Shown: one piece after another, positions 1 to 10,314 of the stretch | Position numbering within the stretch: position 1 is the stretch's first letter | Layout of the letters: every line of letters begins with the position of its first letter | Source of the DNA: Mytilus trossulus | Lineage: Eukaryota; Mollusca; Bivalvia; Mytilida; Mytilidae | NCBI RefSeq assembly: GCF_036588685.1 | Contig: NC_086386.1 | Location: forward strand, 35,641,883-35,705,882 | DNA: 64,000 nucleotides | Reading direction: 5' to 3' | Made by a program: the position numbers and the translations under genes | Notes under the pieces: generated by a model | What the model was told of the DNA's origin: nothing | Database searches by the model: none | The model's input: only the letters and a program-made list of their open reading frames with translations

Positions 1-52
1 TAAATTTCTAAACAAATTATTTGTGTTTTTTTTTACTAAAGTAAAATTTATT

Positions 53-223
53 ATGGACTTTAATTTGAATAGTCCGTATGTAAGTATTCCTGGTTCGGAC
101 TATCTCTTAGATGGGTCACTACCTTTAAGTCCCCCCCAAACTACCAGTACATTGACCGGAGTTTCGACAACGGTGTCTGGTAATGCTACCTATCCGACCC
201 TTTCACAAGGTTCGGCCATGCAT

Positions 224-254
<31 letters not shown>

Positions 255-1943
255 GGGTTACCTACGTCAACTTCGGTGACTCATACTTTATCTAGGTCTG
301 TTAATTCAGCGGGTACTATTAGTTCTGTCCCAGGTACAGCTATGGGCTTGAACTTGCCAGGTTCTAGACCCCCATTATCATATTGTGGGTATATGCTTCC
401 CAACACGGGCACACAACCTTTACCCTCATGGTCTCAGCCACCTTGGCCACAGTCTTACCCTTATGGTGGGTTTATGCCAAACCAACCTGGTTTTTGGCCT
501 TATAGGGACAATTTCTATGGTCCCCCTTCTGGGGTAGCTACTGCACCACCTTTAGCTCCTGCTCTACCCCTAGCAGTATCTTTGACTTCTGCAGTAGCTC
601 CTTCTACCACCGTACCTGACTCTCAAGCTTCTAGTTCTTCTCATGGTACTCAGGTTTCTGATCATGCATCACCTTTGGATGGTTTACAGAAGTTACTCTT
701 AGACTTTGGTGAGTCTTTCAAGGCTGAATTTAGTACTCTATCCAGTCATATGACTCTACTGGAAAATATAGTTTCTTCTCATCAACCTTCTACAGCTAAG
801 TCTGTAGAATGTGATGAGAGGGAGGATGACGAGCTTTCTGTTTCCCCTGGGAGTCATGAAAGGGCTTTCCTCACTGATGAGCATGTTGAAAGTTCTTCTT
901 CTCCCAAGGTATCGAAGACGGCCCCTGAGCCTTCTTCTAAGTCAGCTCAACAACCTCCCACCAAGGAGACTGAGGATCCTCCTTCCTTGAAGGATCTTAG
1001 GGATAAGGTGTATACCTTGATGAGGGATGAAGCACATATCCCTTTTGCCTCTCCTTCCAAGCCGAAGAAACCTTCTTCAACTTTTGAAGCTTCCTGTGGT
1101 ATTTCTCAGGATACTGTGACTTCTCACAATTCTTTTCCTGAATCTGGCCATATGGCTTTTGCTTTACAATTTATTAATGAAGGTATCGCTAATTCTGCTA
1201 GTGAAAAGGTTGCTAATAACAATATCTGAGGATTTGGAATGTCATCCTTTTCTGATCAGGTTAAGTACAAGGATTTTGATATCTTTGATTCTTCACTGGG
1301 TAGACTTGTTCCCAGTTGTGACAAATCTATGTCATCTTTATTGGGAAAAAAACCAGTAGATGGTCTTCGTCTCACTCAACCTGGTTGGTCAAAGACTGAG
1401 AATCTCCTTCGTAGTGCTTCTCAAGTTCTTGGCACAGCCGAACATTTTCTAGCTGCAACCGGACATTTGCTTAACAGCGAAGATTCGGTTGTTCCAGCAG
1501 AAGTACGATCCTTCTTACTTCAACTGGATAAAGCTTTAGGTTCATCTCAGTTGCTTTTAATGGGTTCTATTGCTAATTGCACCCTATCTAAAAGAGCAGA
1601 GTTTCTTGAAAACATTTCTATCGCTGAGACTTTGAAAGATTCTTTACTGAAATCTCCACTCTCTGACAAGATGTTTGGTTTACCCTTACAGCGGGTTCAA
1701 GAGGAACTCAGCAAAAACCCTCCTCCAGTCAAAGTTAGTGTACAAGTTACTAATGGCAAGAGGTCGGTTAATGCTACATCTAGTTCTACTAGTACTTCTG
1801 CTTCAGGTGGTCCTCCTTCTTCTGCTAAGAAAAGGAAGAATAACTACGGCAAACCGCAGAACAAACCCAATAACTCAGGAAAAAGCTCAGGTAAGCCTTC
1901 TGGTGGTTTTAAGGGTTCCAAGAAACCTGGGTCTAGTACCTAG
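53..1943 (+). pseudogene. DIRS gag-like ORF1, broken
   Basis: The probable start is the ATG at 53. The first 60 codons are in one frame, then an 11-T plus 24-G run (223-257) changes frame. The frame beginning at 183 continues with a Pro/Ser/Thr-rich segment to an in-frame TGA at 1227-1229, and the same frame reopens to 1943. The C-terminal tail is rich in Lys, Ser, Gly and Asn (repeated GK and KP steps), as expected of a nucleic-acid-binding gag tail, but there is no zinc knuckle. The role as structural protein is inferred from position before the RT frame. I recognise no family motif, so gag identity rests on context. Confidence 0.65.
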
Positions 1944-4050
1944 GTTCTTGCCCCCTCGTACGTTATTGACAGCTTCCCCAGGGGAAAATTTACAACAAGT
2001 TCCTCAAAAATCAATACCAGTAGGGGGGATGTTAAGTTTTTTCCTAAATCAGTGGAAGAAAATTACCTCGGACTGTTATGTGCTGTCAATAATTCGAGGG
2101 GGATTAACACTTCAGTTCAAGAACCCACCTCCTCTGTCTGCAGTTCCAATAAGTTTGTCTCATACTCAAGACCCAGTCAAGTGGCAACTTCTATCAGTAG
2201 AAGTGGACACTATGTTACAAAAAGCTGCAATAGAGGAGGTGTCGATCTTAACTCTGTCTCCGGGATTTTATTCCCGTCTTTTTCTGGTTCCAAAGAAGAC
2301 TGGAGGAATGAGGCCATCTATTCTGAACAAATTTCTTATTGTTCCCCACTTCAAAATGGAAACAAACAGATCCATCAGGGCTTCAATCTTTCCAGGAATG
2401 TGGACTACTTCTCTGGATCTTTCAGACGCGTATTTCCACATTCCCATTTCCAAAACTTACAGGAAATACCTTCGCTTCGTTTGGAACAACAAAGTTTTCC
2501 AGTTCAAGGCTCTCCCTTTTGGCCTGTCTACAGCCCCTTTGGCTTTTACCAAAATCATGCAGGCAGCTATAGCTCACCTACATTCCCTGTCTATTCAGAT
2601 TCATTCCTATCTGGACGATTCCCTTCTCAAGGAATTTTGCCCAATCAAATTGAGGGTTCAGACAGATTTGGTCATCAATTGTTTTCTGTCCCTAGGCTTC
2701 CTTATCTCTTGGAAAAAGTCAGAGATAATTCTGTCTCAAGACTTTGTTTTCCTGGGAGAACATTTCCTAACCAGTGTAGGTCTAGTCCTCCCACCAGAGG
2801 AGAAATTTACAAAACTATGTCAGAAAATACATTTATTCCTGACGGTTCAATCAGTCACAGCACGTCAATTCTTGCAACTTCTGGGTCTATTGAACTCTCT
2901 GGCAGATGTAATTCCATTGGGACGACTTCACATTCGTCCGCTTCAGTTTTATCTGCACAAGTTATGGATTGCAGCTTCACAAGAATGGGAAGCATTGATT
3001 CCAATCACTCAGCCTTTATTTCCACACCTTCAATAGTGGTTAGTACGGGAAAATGTAATGAGGGGCCTATGTCTGTCCCCTCAAGTTCCCAGTCTAACAT
3101 TATTCACAGATGCCTCCACCCTCGGTTGGGGAGCATATCTGGAGGGGCTTACAATCTCGGGAGTCTGGAGTCCAGATCTTTTGGAAGAGCATATCAATGT
3201 ATTGGAAATGAAAGCAGTTCTGTTTGCACTGAATCATTTCCAAATGTCTCTAAAGAATCAGTCTGTCATTCTGGCCACGGACAATACAACAGTTGTAGCT
3301 TATCTCAAGAATCAGGGAGGAACTCATTCACCTTCTCTTTATCAGATAGCCAGAGACATTCTCCTTCTGTGTTTTCAACTCCAGGTTCATCTAGTGGTGA
3401 GACATATTGCGGGGCACCTCAATATTCTAGCCGACACTCTATCCAGATCCCTTGCTCCAGTAAACACGGAGTGGGAACTACTTCAAGTAGTTTTCAAAGC
3501 TGTGACTCTTCATTGGGGGTCACCTCAGATAGATCTGTTTGCGACCAGTCTCAATCACAAACTTCTAACATTTGTGTCTCCGGTTCCAGATCCAAAATCT
3601 TTTGCGGTAGACGCAATGAGCCTATCTTGGAAAGGAATGTTCGGGTATGCCTTCCCTCCTTTCAGGTTTCTCTCCCCAGTACTTCAGAAAATAGCAGGGG
3701 AAAATTGCAAGATCATAGTTATTGCTCCAGTATGGCCAAAACAGTCTTGGTTTCCAGACCTTCTGCGCCTATCATGTGCTTGTCCTCTAGTTCTACCTCT
3801 GAGACCAGACCTTCTGTCTCAAATCAAGGGCAAGGTTCTTTATCAAAATCCAGAAAAACTTCATCTACACGCCTGGCTTCTCTCAGGGTTAGCCTCAGAA
3901 AGAGAGGTTTTTCTGAAGGAGCAACCAAGCATCTCACAAAGTCTGTCAGAGACTCCACTAGCATTGTCTATGATGCAAAATGGTCAATCTTCTCAGATTG
4001 GTGTAGTGAGCGGGAAATTGATCCTTTCCAAGTCACTGTACAACAATTAG
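1675..4050 (+). pseudogene. DIRS reverse transcriptase / RNase H / methyltransferase-like ORF with premature TAG
   Basis: This is one frame from 1675 to 4050, interrupted by a TAG at 3034-3036. Recognisable homology starts near 2020. RT motifs include the SDAYFHIPI block near 2430, the LPFGLSTAP block near 2515 and the catalytic YLDD at 2608-2619, which is intact. After the stop the frame resumes with an RNase H domain: TDAS near 3110, ATDNTT near 3280 and a HIAG...N..AD..SR block near 3405-3450. The remaining about 200 residues carry the DLFAT, YAFPP and IAPVWPKQ-type blocks seen after RNase H in DIRS elements, a region usually described as Dam-like N6-adenine methyltransferase. The TAG falls at the usual Trp-Trp step before RNase H, so a Trp-to-stop change is likely. 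Confidence 0.88.
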
Positions 4051-4966
4051 CAGACTTTCTAGTTTTTCTTTTTGAATCCAAAGGATTATGTCCCTCTACT
4101 ATTAAGGGATATAGATCAGCTATCTCAAGAACTATTCATATTTCTGGTGGCCCAGATTTTGGAATCAATGAGCATATTTCTCTTTTGGTTCGTAGTTTTA
4201 GTCTTGAAAGACCAAGACAAAAAACTTTAGTTCCTAAGTGGGACCTGGGACTAGTTTTATCCTTTTTAAAACTTCCTCCTTTTGAACCAGCAGAAACAAT
4301 AGATTTAAGGTTTCTTTCCTATAAATGCTGTTTTCTTTTAGCTTTGGCTTCTGGACGGAGAAGGAGTGAAATCCATGCCTTCTCTATTTCTGATGCTTGC
4401 CTTCTATTTAACAGGGATAAATCTTCTGTTACTCTTTTAACGGATCCTGCTTTTTTGGCAAAGAATCAGATTCCAGATAAGGGTGCAGAACCAGTTGTGA
4501 TTCCTGCACTCCCTAGCGATTCTATTTCTGTACTTTTATGTCCAGTAAGAATCCTTTCTATTTATCTGGAAAGAACGTGTAGTTTACGTTCTGTTTCTAA
4601 CTCAAGACTCTTTATTCCTATTAAAAAAGGAATCTCAGATCTTTCTGTTAAACTATTTCTACTTGGATATGCAAATGCATATCTTTAGCTTATGGTTCTT
4701 CTAAGGCAGAACTTTTAAATAGTTTTAATGTTAAAGCTCATGATGTTAGGGGTATCTCTACATCCTGGGCTCTGTTTAACAGTGCATCTTTAGAAGAGGT
4801 ACTGTCTGCAGGTTTCTGGAGAAATGAGAACTCTTTTATATCTCACTACCTCCAATCTATGGCTACTTTTGCCGAGAGTTTATACTCTCTTGGACCTATA
4901 GTTTCAGCACAAAGATTGAACTTTCCTCCTGTTTCTTCTGTTACAGGGGATTCAGCTTTATGTTAG
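3870..4966 (+). pseudogene. DIRS tyrosine recombinase, frameshifted near 4650
   Basis: The third reading frame overlaps the end of the RT-RNase H frame in another phase, as in DIRS elements. It is open well upstream, but recognisable recombinase starts around 3870. The N-terminal SAM-like core covers about 3950-4200. The first catalytic Arg lies in the SGRRRSE block (4356-4364). After a single-base frame change in an A/T run near 4650, the frame continues with the HDVR box (4739-4750) and the SHY nucleophile, Tyr codon 4847-4849, ending at TAG 4964-4966. The family role is insertion of the circular DNA copy by site-specific recombination. The break separates the first Arg from the rest of the active site. 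Confidence 0.85.
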
Positions 4967-4978
4967 ATTCTGTTACTC

Positions 4979-5073
4979 AGAATTTATGATGGTAACGTAT
5001 TTATAGCTATAAAATATTTAAATTTTAAAGTAAATTTGGATTTTATTAGATAAATACTCACCATCATAAATTA
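4979..5073. repeat. Internal complementary region of the DIRS-like element
   Basis: Positions about 5013-5073 are the reverse complement of the element's right extremity (5242-5303), with two or three mismatches. Positions 4979-5020 run in the same sense as the right repeat start, so by DIRS rules they should be the reverse complement of the unseen left extremity. This is the hallmark region that in the DIRS model templates joining of the two ends into a circle. Confidence 0.8.
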
Positions 5074-5304
5074 TAGGTCCCACCCACCTCCCCTTCATCC
5101 CCTTTCCTTATGTTTCTGTCTTGAGGAAATTGAATGGAAGAATATGGGCAAACAGGGGTATATGTCCGGACCAGTGAGAGTATGTTTATTTTTAGTTGGG
5201 ATTTTCCATCTGACCTATGACGCAATTGGGGTTACACTCAGAATTTATGATGGTAAGTATTTATCTAATAAAATCCAAATTTACTTTAAAATTTGAATAT
5301 TTAC
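5074..5304. repeat. Right inverted terminal repeat of the DIRS-like element
   Basis: This runs from the end of the internal complementary region to the predicted right border near 5304. The outer 62 bases are mirrored in the internal complementary region. The inner part should be mirrored in the left repeat upstream of the window, which I cannot see. The outer core contains GGTAAGTAT, shared with the second DIRS-like element at 41165-46651. Confidence 0.7.
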
Positions 5305-8300
5305 TACACAACTGGTCTAAATAATGGCATCTAAACACTGAACCAGAACAATAAGTCTAAATATTATTACAATATTTAGATCTATCTAGTAGTAATTAGA
5401 AATCACATATTCAAGAAAGCATCACAAATTCTTTGATCTACCTTCTGTCCCTTAACCACCCATAGCCAAAGTCACCTCAAATACTAGGGTTGAGCTACTG
5501 TGTCTGAATAACATTGAGTGTTTGCAAATACTTTAATGGGTTGATTGGGCCAACTTCCCTTAAATATCTTTAATATTGATATAAATTAATTTTTGATGTA
5601 ACAGGTCTTCTGATGTCGTTTTGTTTATCAGCCCATAGACATAATGTTGTCATGTGGCCATGATGTCATGAACATTCAGTGTGCACCACATTTTTTATGT
5701 TATTTCTTCAAAGATAGAAAAAATATTACAGTCATTCTTTAAATAATCAACTTCCTTGATTCCACCTAAAATGCATACAATTAAAGAAAACATCTAAACA
5801 AATATTTTATCTGTTTTATTGTTTACAAATTTCAGATACACATTTTTGTGTATGTATATTTTAAATAAATTGCTAAAAAATAATTCATCAAGACCAACAT
5901 GAGTTATAAACTACAACATAATGAGTCAAATGTATTTGATAACACACTTCTTAAATATAACAATATATAAAGCATAAACTGTTGACAATTGTTGTTTTAT
6001 CCTTCAGATGGGAGGTCATAAACATGCAAATCTGACCTTGAATTTCACAACTTACATTTTGTTCAAGATAATTTTTTAAGAGACAATGGGAACAACCTCT
6101 GTACAGAGTTCATGCTTAAGATACACATATATTGAATATTTCTAAAATATACATTGAACCTATGGGTCATGTCTATGATCATGTGTGAATTCAGGAAATC
6201 ACTAGATAGGAAATTCTAAACATGAGCTGAAAATTAAAATTTTATGGATATTACTATCTCTCTAAATATGAAACTATCGGTGATGTAATCTTACTTTGTG
6301 TAGATTGCCTTTGTACTGGGTTGGTCCATGAATGGGTTTAATACCTTTTAAAAATATCTAACATCAAATGATTTTCTACAATTTTTTGAACACTGTACAT
6401 TAATATAGGATTATATTAAGCTAAATGTGTATATATCTTTAACAGAAATTTTATAAAAATTTTCATTTTCAAAATTTAAGAATGACCTGTGTTTAGGACA
6501 TTTAAAGATGACTTCTTTACCAATCTTTGACTACTTGCCTTTCTAAAATGGAATACTTTAAAAAGTAAGTCCAATTTCAAACTGGATTTAACATGTAAGA
6601 GGGATAGATAGATACAGATAGAATAAAGGGCAAAAATAAAGAAGAGAAAAATGGAGAAAAAAAAGAATAATGAGTGATTGAATATGAAGAAAATAGAATA
6701 AGTGAGCAAAAGAATATAAAGAATAAAGAGTGATAGACAAAAAAACAATATAGAATAATGTGTCAAACAAAAATGAAGACCCAAACTCCAATCCCTACCC
6801 TCTTTTAAGTGATTTGTAAGATACACACAGTATGTCACTTAAAAAGACAGGAAAGGTAATAAGGAAGTCATTAAAGATACAGATGTATTTAGGAAACTTA
6901 TTGTTTAATTGAGGTCTACTCATAATTGTATAGAGTCTGAAAGTTTATAATGGTACATTTTATATCTAGGAACCTACAATGGCAAACAACATCCCTCTAT
7001 TGTTTAGAAGAACATATTGTCTATTTGAATGAAATGAGAAGCCAGTATAATACTTCATAGAACAAAATAAATTAAGCTGGATCTCTAACAAAGGTTAATT
7101 TAAAAAAAACTGTCTCTTCGTATAAAATACCCTTATTAATACAATATATAGCCAAAAACATCAAGTTTATTTGGCAATGGGTGAGACAATTTACATATAC
7201 TCAAAAATTCTTGTGTGTCTCAATTCGAACTAAAATGAAATTATGGACTTCAGTTTTCTTGAATGCATGTATTCAAGTTAACAAATATGTAGTTGTTTCA
7301 TGTTTGCCAAGTATTATTGTCAAGTTAAAAGCAAGTGTTATCTACATAATGAAATAAAAATCTAATTATGACAATGTGTACATTATGCATTTTCTATAAA
7401 TGAGGTAAAAAAAGAGCATGCATACAGTTATTCAGTACATTTTTTACACATTTTTCTTTATAAACTTTCTGTGGCAGTGTTAGGATGTCCTATATTAAAA
7501 TATCAATGTTTCAAAAAATGTGTCATACAATGTAAGGTTAGAATGTAGGTCATTATCAATGAAATAATGAGTCAAATTCAAGTATGTCTCAACCTGAAAT
7601 TTTTGTCTCTGATAAAGTAAACATCATATGATTTTGATTATTCCATACTAAAATTTAACCTTGAATGTTCTTTAATTGTTCTGTAAGAAACATATCGAAA
7701 TATTTGATTACTTCAAGAAAATTTATTTCTATAGTTCACAAAATATTATTTATGTATAGTAGATTTTAAAAATTTAACTTCTATACATACTTTTATTACA
7801 TGTATCCCTCAGCATATAAAATATCAATCTTTACGTCACCAAATATTTTTGTTTTAAATATTGCGGTCTAACATAAAATGTTGTGGTCATTAAAATTTTC
7901 AATGCCGTCTCTTAGATGAAAATATACTTTCACAAAATAAAACTTATGACAACCTATAATACAACATGGATGATTTGCAATGAAAGTCACATGACTACAA
8001 CATGGATGAATTGCAATGAAGGTCACATGACTACAGAATGGATGAATTGCAATGAAGGTCACATGACTACAGAATGGATGAATTGCAATGAAGGTCACAT
8101 GACTACAACAGGTGGCATACTTAGATCACATGATATATCACAGAACAATACTGACTGATGTATTTTCGCCTATAATTGTCAGATGGAAGCACATATTATC
8201 ACCATTCAAGCTGTTTCTACACAAACTTTAACTGTACAAAAATTGCTGTTTTCATTACTCATTACACAGATAGTAAGTTAATATATTTGTTCAAACTTTT

Positions 8301-10136
8301 ACATCTATACATTTGTAATTTTATTTTGAAGTTTTTTAAAAATAAAATTCCTGAAAACAAAATAACTGGAGCACACGTCTTACTTTATTAAACAAGTGAA
8401 AACCATTAATAAATGTATCGCTGTCAAAAACATGAACAAAAGACATTTGCCGCTACCATACAATGCCACTACCATACAACATCATATTTTTCTTAACCTA
8501 AAATCACACATAGAAATATCATACAGAGAGGTTAATAAACTACACTATAAAGTTTTGTTTGTTATTCTTATTTCTTATTTAAGGTAAAGTTTTACATATA
8601 TTTTTGTTAGTTTATTGGCAATTATTTCTATGTGCTCCAATTTATAATCTTGCACTACAGATAAAATAAAATAAATGGATCTGAATAGCAATAATAAAAA
8701 GGTCTTCAATGTGAAGTTATTTCTTAAATATGTAACCATCATTTTACTATTAGCAAAATATAGCCTAAAAGTATTTGTTAAAATGATTTGGAGACTTTTT
8801 TATAAATGAAATAACATTGATACATATATACATGTATACAGCATACATTTTTTAGAATATTTTTAATAGAAATGAAAAGAAATAGTTTTCCATAACAACC
8901 TATTTTCCTTTCTCCAAATTTTCAAATGCATCAAGAACATTGCATGTGAACTCAAATAAAGTAAGAGGTCAAAGCCCAATAATAATATTGACAATCTCAT
9001 CTTGAAAAATGTACTATAGAGGGCATTACAGAATATAATATACAATTTAATATCAAGTAAATACAAAAGCCTGCATGTATACATAAACAAATTATTATAC
9101 CGAAACAGGCATTTGTCGTTGAAGATGATTTACATTGTGTTTGAAATCTTATTCTTCTGAAAAAATCTTAAATTTTATTTCAAACATTACCAAATATAAC
9201 GTACTTTCCAAAATATTTATGTAAACACAAAAGTTCTGGAACTGTCAAGTCAAAGTATCATGAAGATGCTGTTTTATTAACAATCATAAAGTTTTCAGTA
9301 TGAAACTATTAAAATTTTTAAGTGTACTAAATTGTGTAATTCTTATACAACTTTTTTTATAAACATTCCCAAAATTTTAAATTCTGACAGATATTCTATT
9401 TTCTCCATTCCTAGATCTTTCTGGCCAAAGTGGTACCCATCTTGAGATAATATTAATGTTATTGAATGTAATCAAATGACACTCAAATAGATGACACATG
9501 GCGAGGTAACAGCACTAAGTTTAAATATACACTGTATGCTAATACAGCACTATAATAATTGTGGCACTAAACATGTACTATTTACAAAATTGACTGACAC
9601 AATGAAATATATGAACATTGCTATATATATCCTTCTTTTACTTGTTTTGAAACAATTGAAACATTTATTTATCAGGGGTTAGTTGTATCCTCCAATTGTA
9701 GTTTAGCTAAGTGTTCTTTAATTTGTATCTTTTTTATTTTAGATTTTCCGTACACCTGAAAATGAGATGATGTGGTATGATTGCCAATGACACAACTCTC
9801 CATCAGAGACCAAATGGCAAAGAAGTAAACATGTTCTATAAGAAGAAACTGGCTTACCTACCCATTCTTAAACATTCAAAACTTAAACAAATCTATTTGT
9901 TCTGTAATCTCTTATTAGATGGGTAAAAATTTCATTGGTTACCTTTTTTTATTATCCGAATCATTAATAAAATATTTGTCCTGCGAAAAATATGAAACCA
10001 TAAAATCAATAACTATTTTACTATCAAATTTCAAACATCACAAAAACTAGTCACACATTATAAAGCAATTTCACATACATGGACATTACTGTAAACATGA
10101 ATCAACACTTGCATTCATTGTGCTGTTATGATAATT
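5305..10136. other. Intergenic DNA between the DIRS element and POSH, no gene seen
   Basis: AT-rich sequence with no ORF resembling a protein. It holds a 36-bp tandem array (7961-8112), a purine-rich stretch (6600-6780) and a fragment of the TGGTATGATTGCC-type dispersed repeat (about 9765-9830). Its right end should include the POSH 3' UTR: an AATAAA on the minus strand (plus 9948-9953) lies about 185 bases past the POSH stop and is a candidate polyadenylation signal. Confidence 0.6.
7961..8112. repeat. 36-bp tandem repeat, four copies plus a partial
   Basis: Units begin at 7961, 7997, 8033 and 8069, with a truncated fifth at 8105. Copies 2 to 4 are almost identical. Every unit carries the near-palindrome GTCACATGAC (with one AAAG/AAGG change upstream in copy 1) and ATTGCAAT-like dyads. 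Open frames on both strands through the array encode repetitive peptides and are not taken as genes. Confidence 0.9.
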
Positions 10137-10314
10137 TCATACAATTTCACATTTTTCTACAAAACTTCCAGGAAAAAGTCCAGTTTTTCCCAATCTTTGA
10201 AGAGTTCCTTTAAACCATCCATCTTCCCTTTTCTTATGAACATAAACAACATCTCCCACTTTCAGTTCTAGTTCAACATCACTCTGAGGTGGATAGGAAA
10301 CAACACATCTGTAT
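10137..10314 (-). CDS. POSH: POSH coding exon 14: C-terminal SH3-4 and stop
   Basis: A 178-nt terminal exon coding residues 780-838 and TGA. The fourth SH3 is complete: a VSYPPQ block in the ALYDY position, ELKVGD, DGWFKG and GLFPGSFV. It stops seven residues after that motif, as in the family. The Ala-Leu of ALYDY is replaced by Val-Val. Confidence 0.95.

Larger units (their letters stand above)
1..5304 (+). mobile_element. DIRS-like tyrosine-recombinase retrotransposon, decayed, left end outside window
   Basis: A retrotransposon of the DIRS order. Reading left to right there is a gag-like frame, a reverse transcriptase with RNase H and a methyltransferase-like tail, and a tyrosine recombinase in an overlapping frame. 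These are followed by an internal complementary region (about 4979-5073) and the right terminal repeat ending near 5304. There is no integrase and no long terminal direct repeat, and the RT-RH/YR overlap with inverted-repeat ends is the DIRS pattern. The left inverted repeat lies before position 1. All three reading frames are broken: a tract-induced frame change and a TGA in gag, a TAG between RT and RNase H, and a one-base frame change in the recombinase. Sequencing error could explain some single-base lesions. Confidence 0.9.

Noticed and set aside
2052-3860. The long open frame before the recombinase as a separate protein
   Set aside because: It is the alternative frame of the RT-RNase H region, Ser-rich and without motifs; only the part from about 3870 resembles recombinase.
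6476-6838. 120-aa hydrophobic minus-strand ORF that looks like membrane segments
   Set aside because: Produced by a purine-rich, AT-rich plus strand (Phe/Leu/Ile/Tyr codons). No start context, homology or splice signals.
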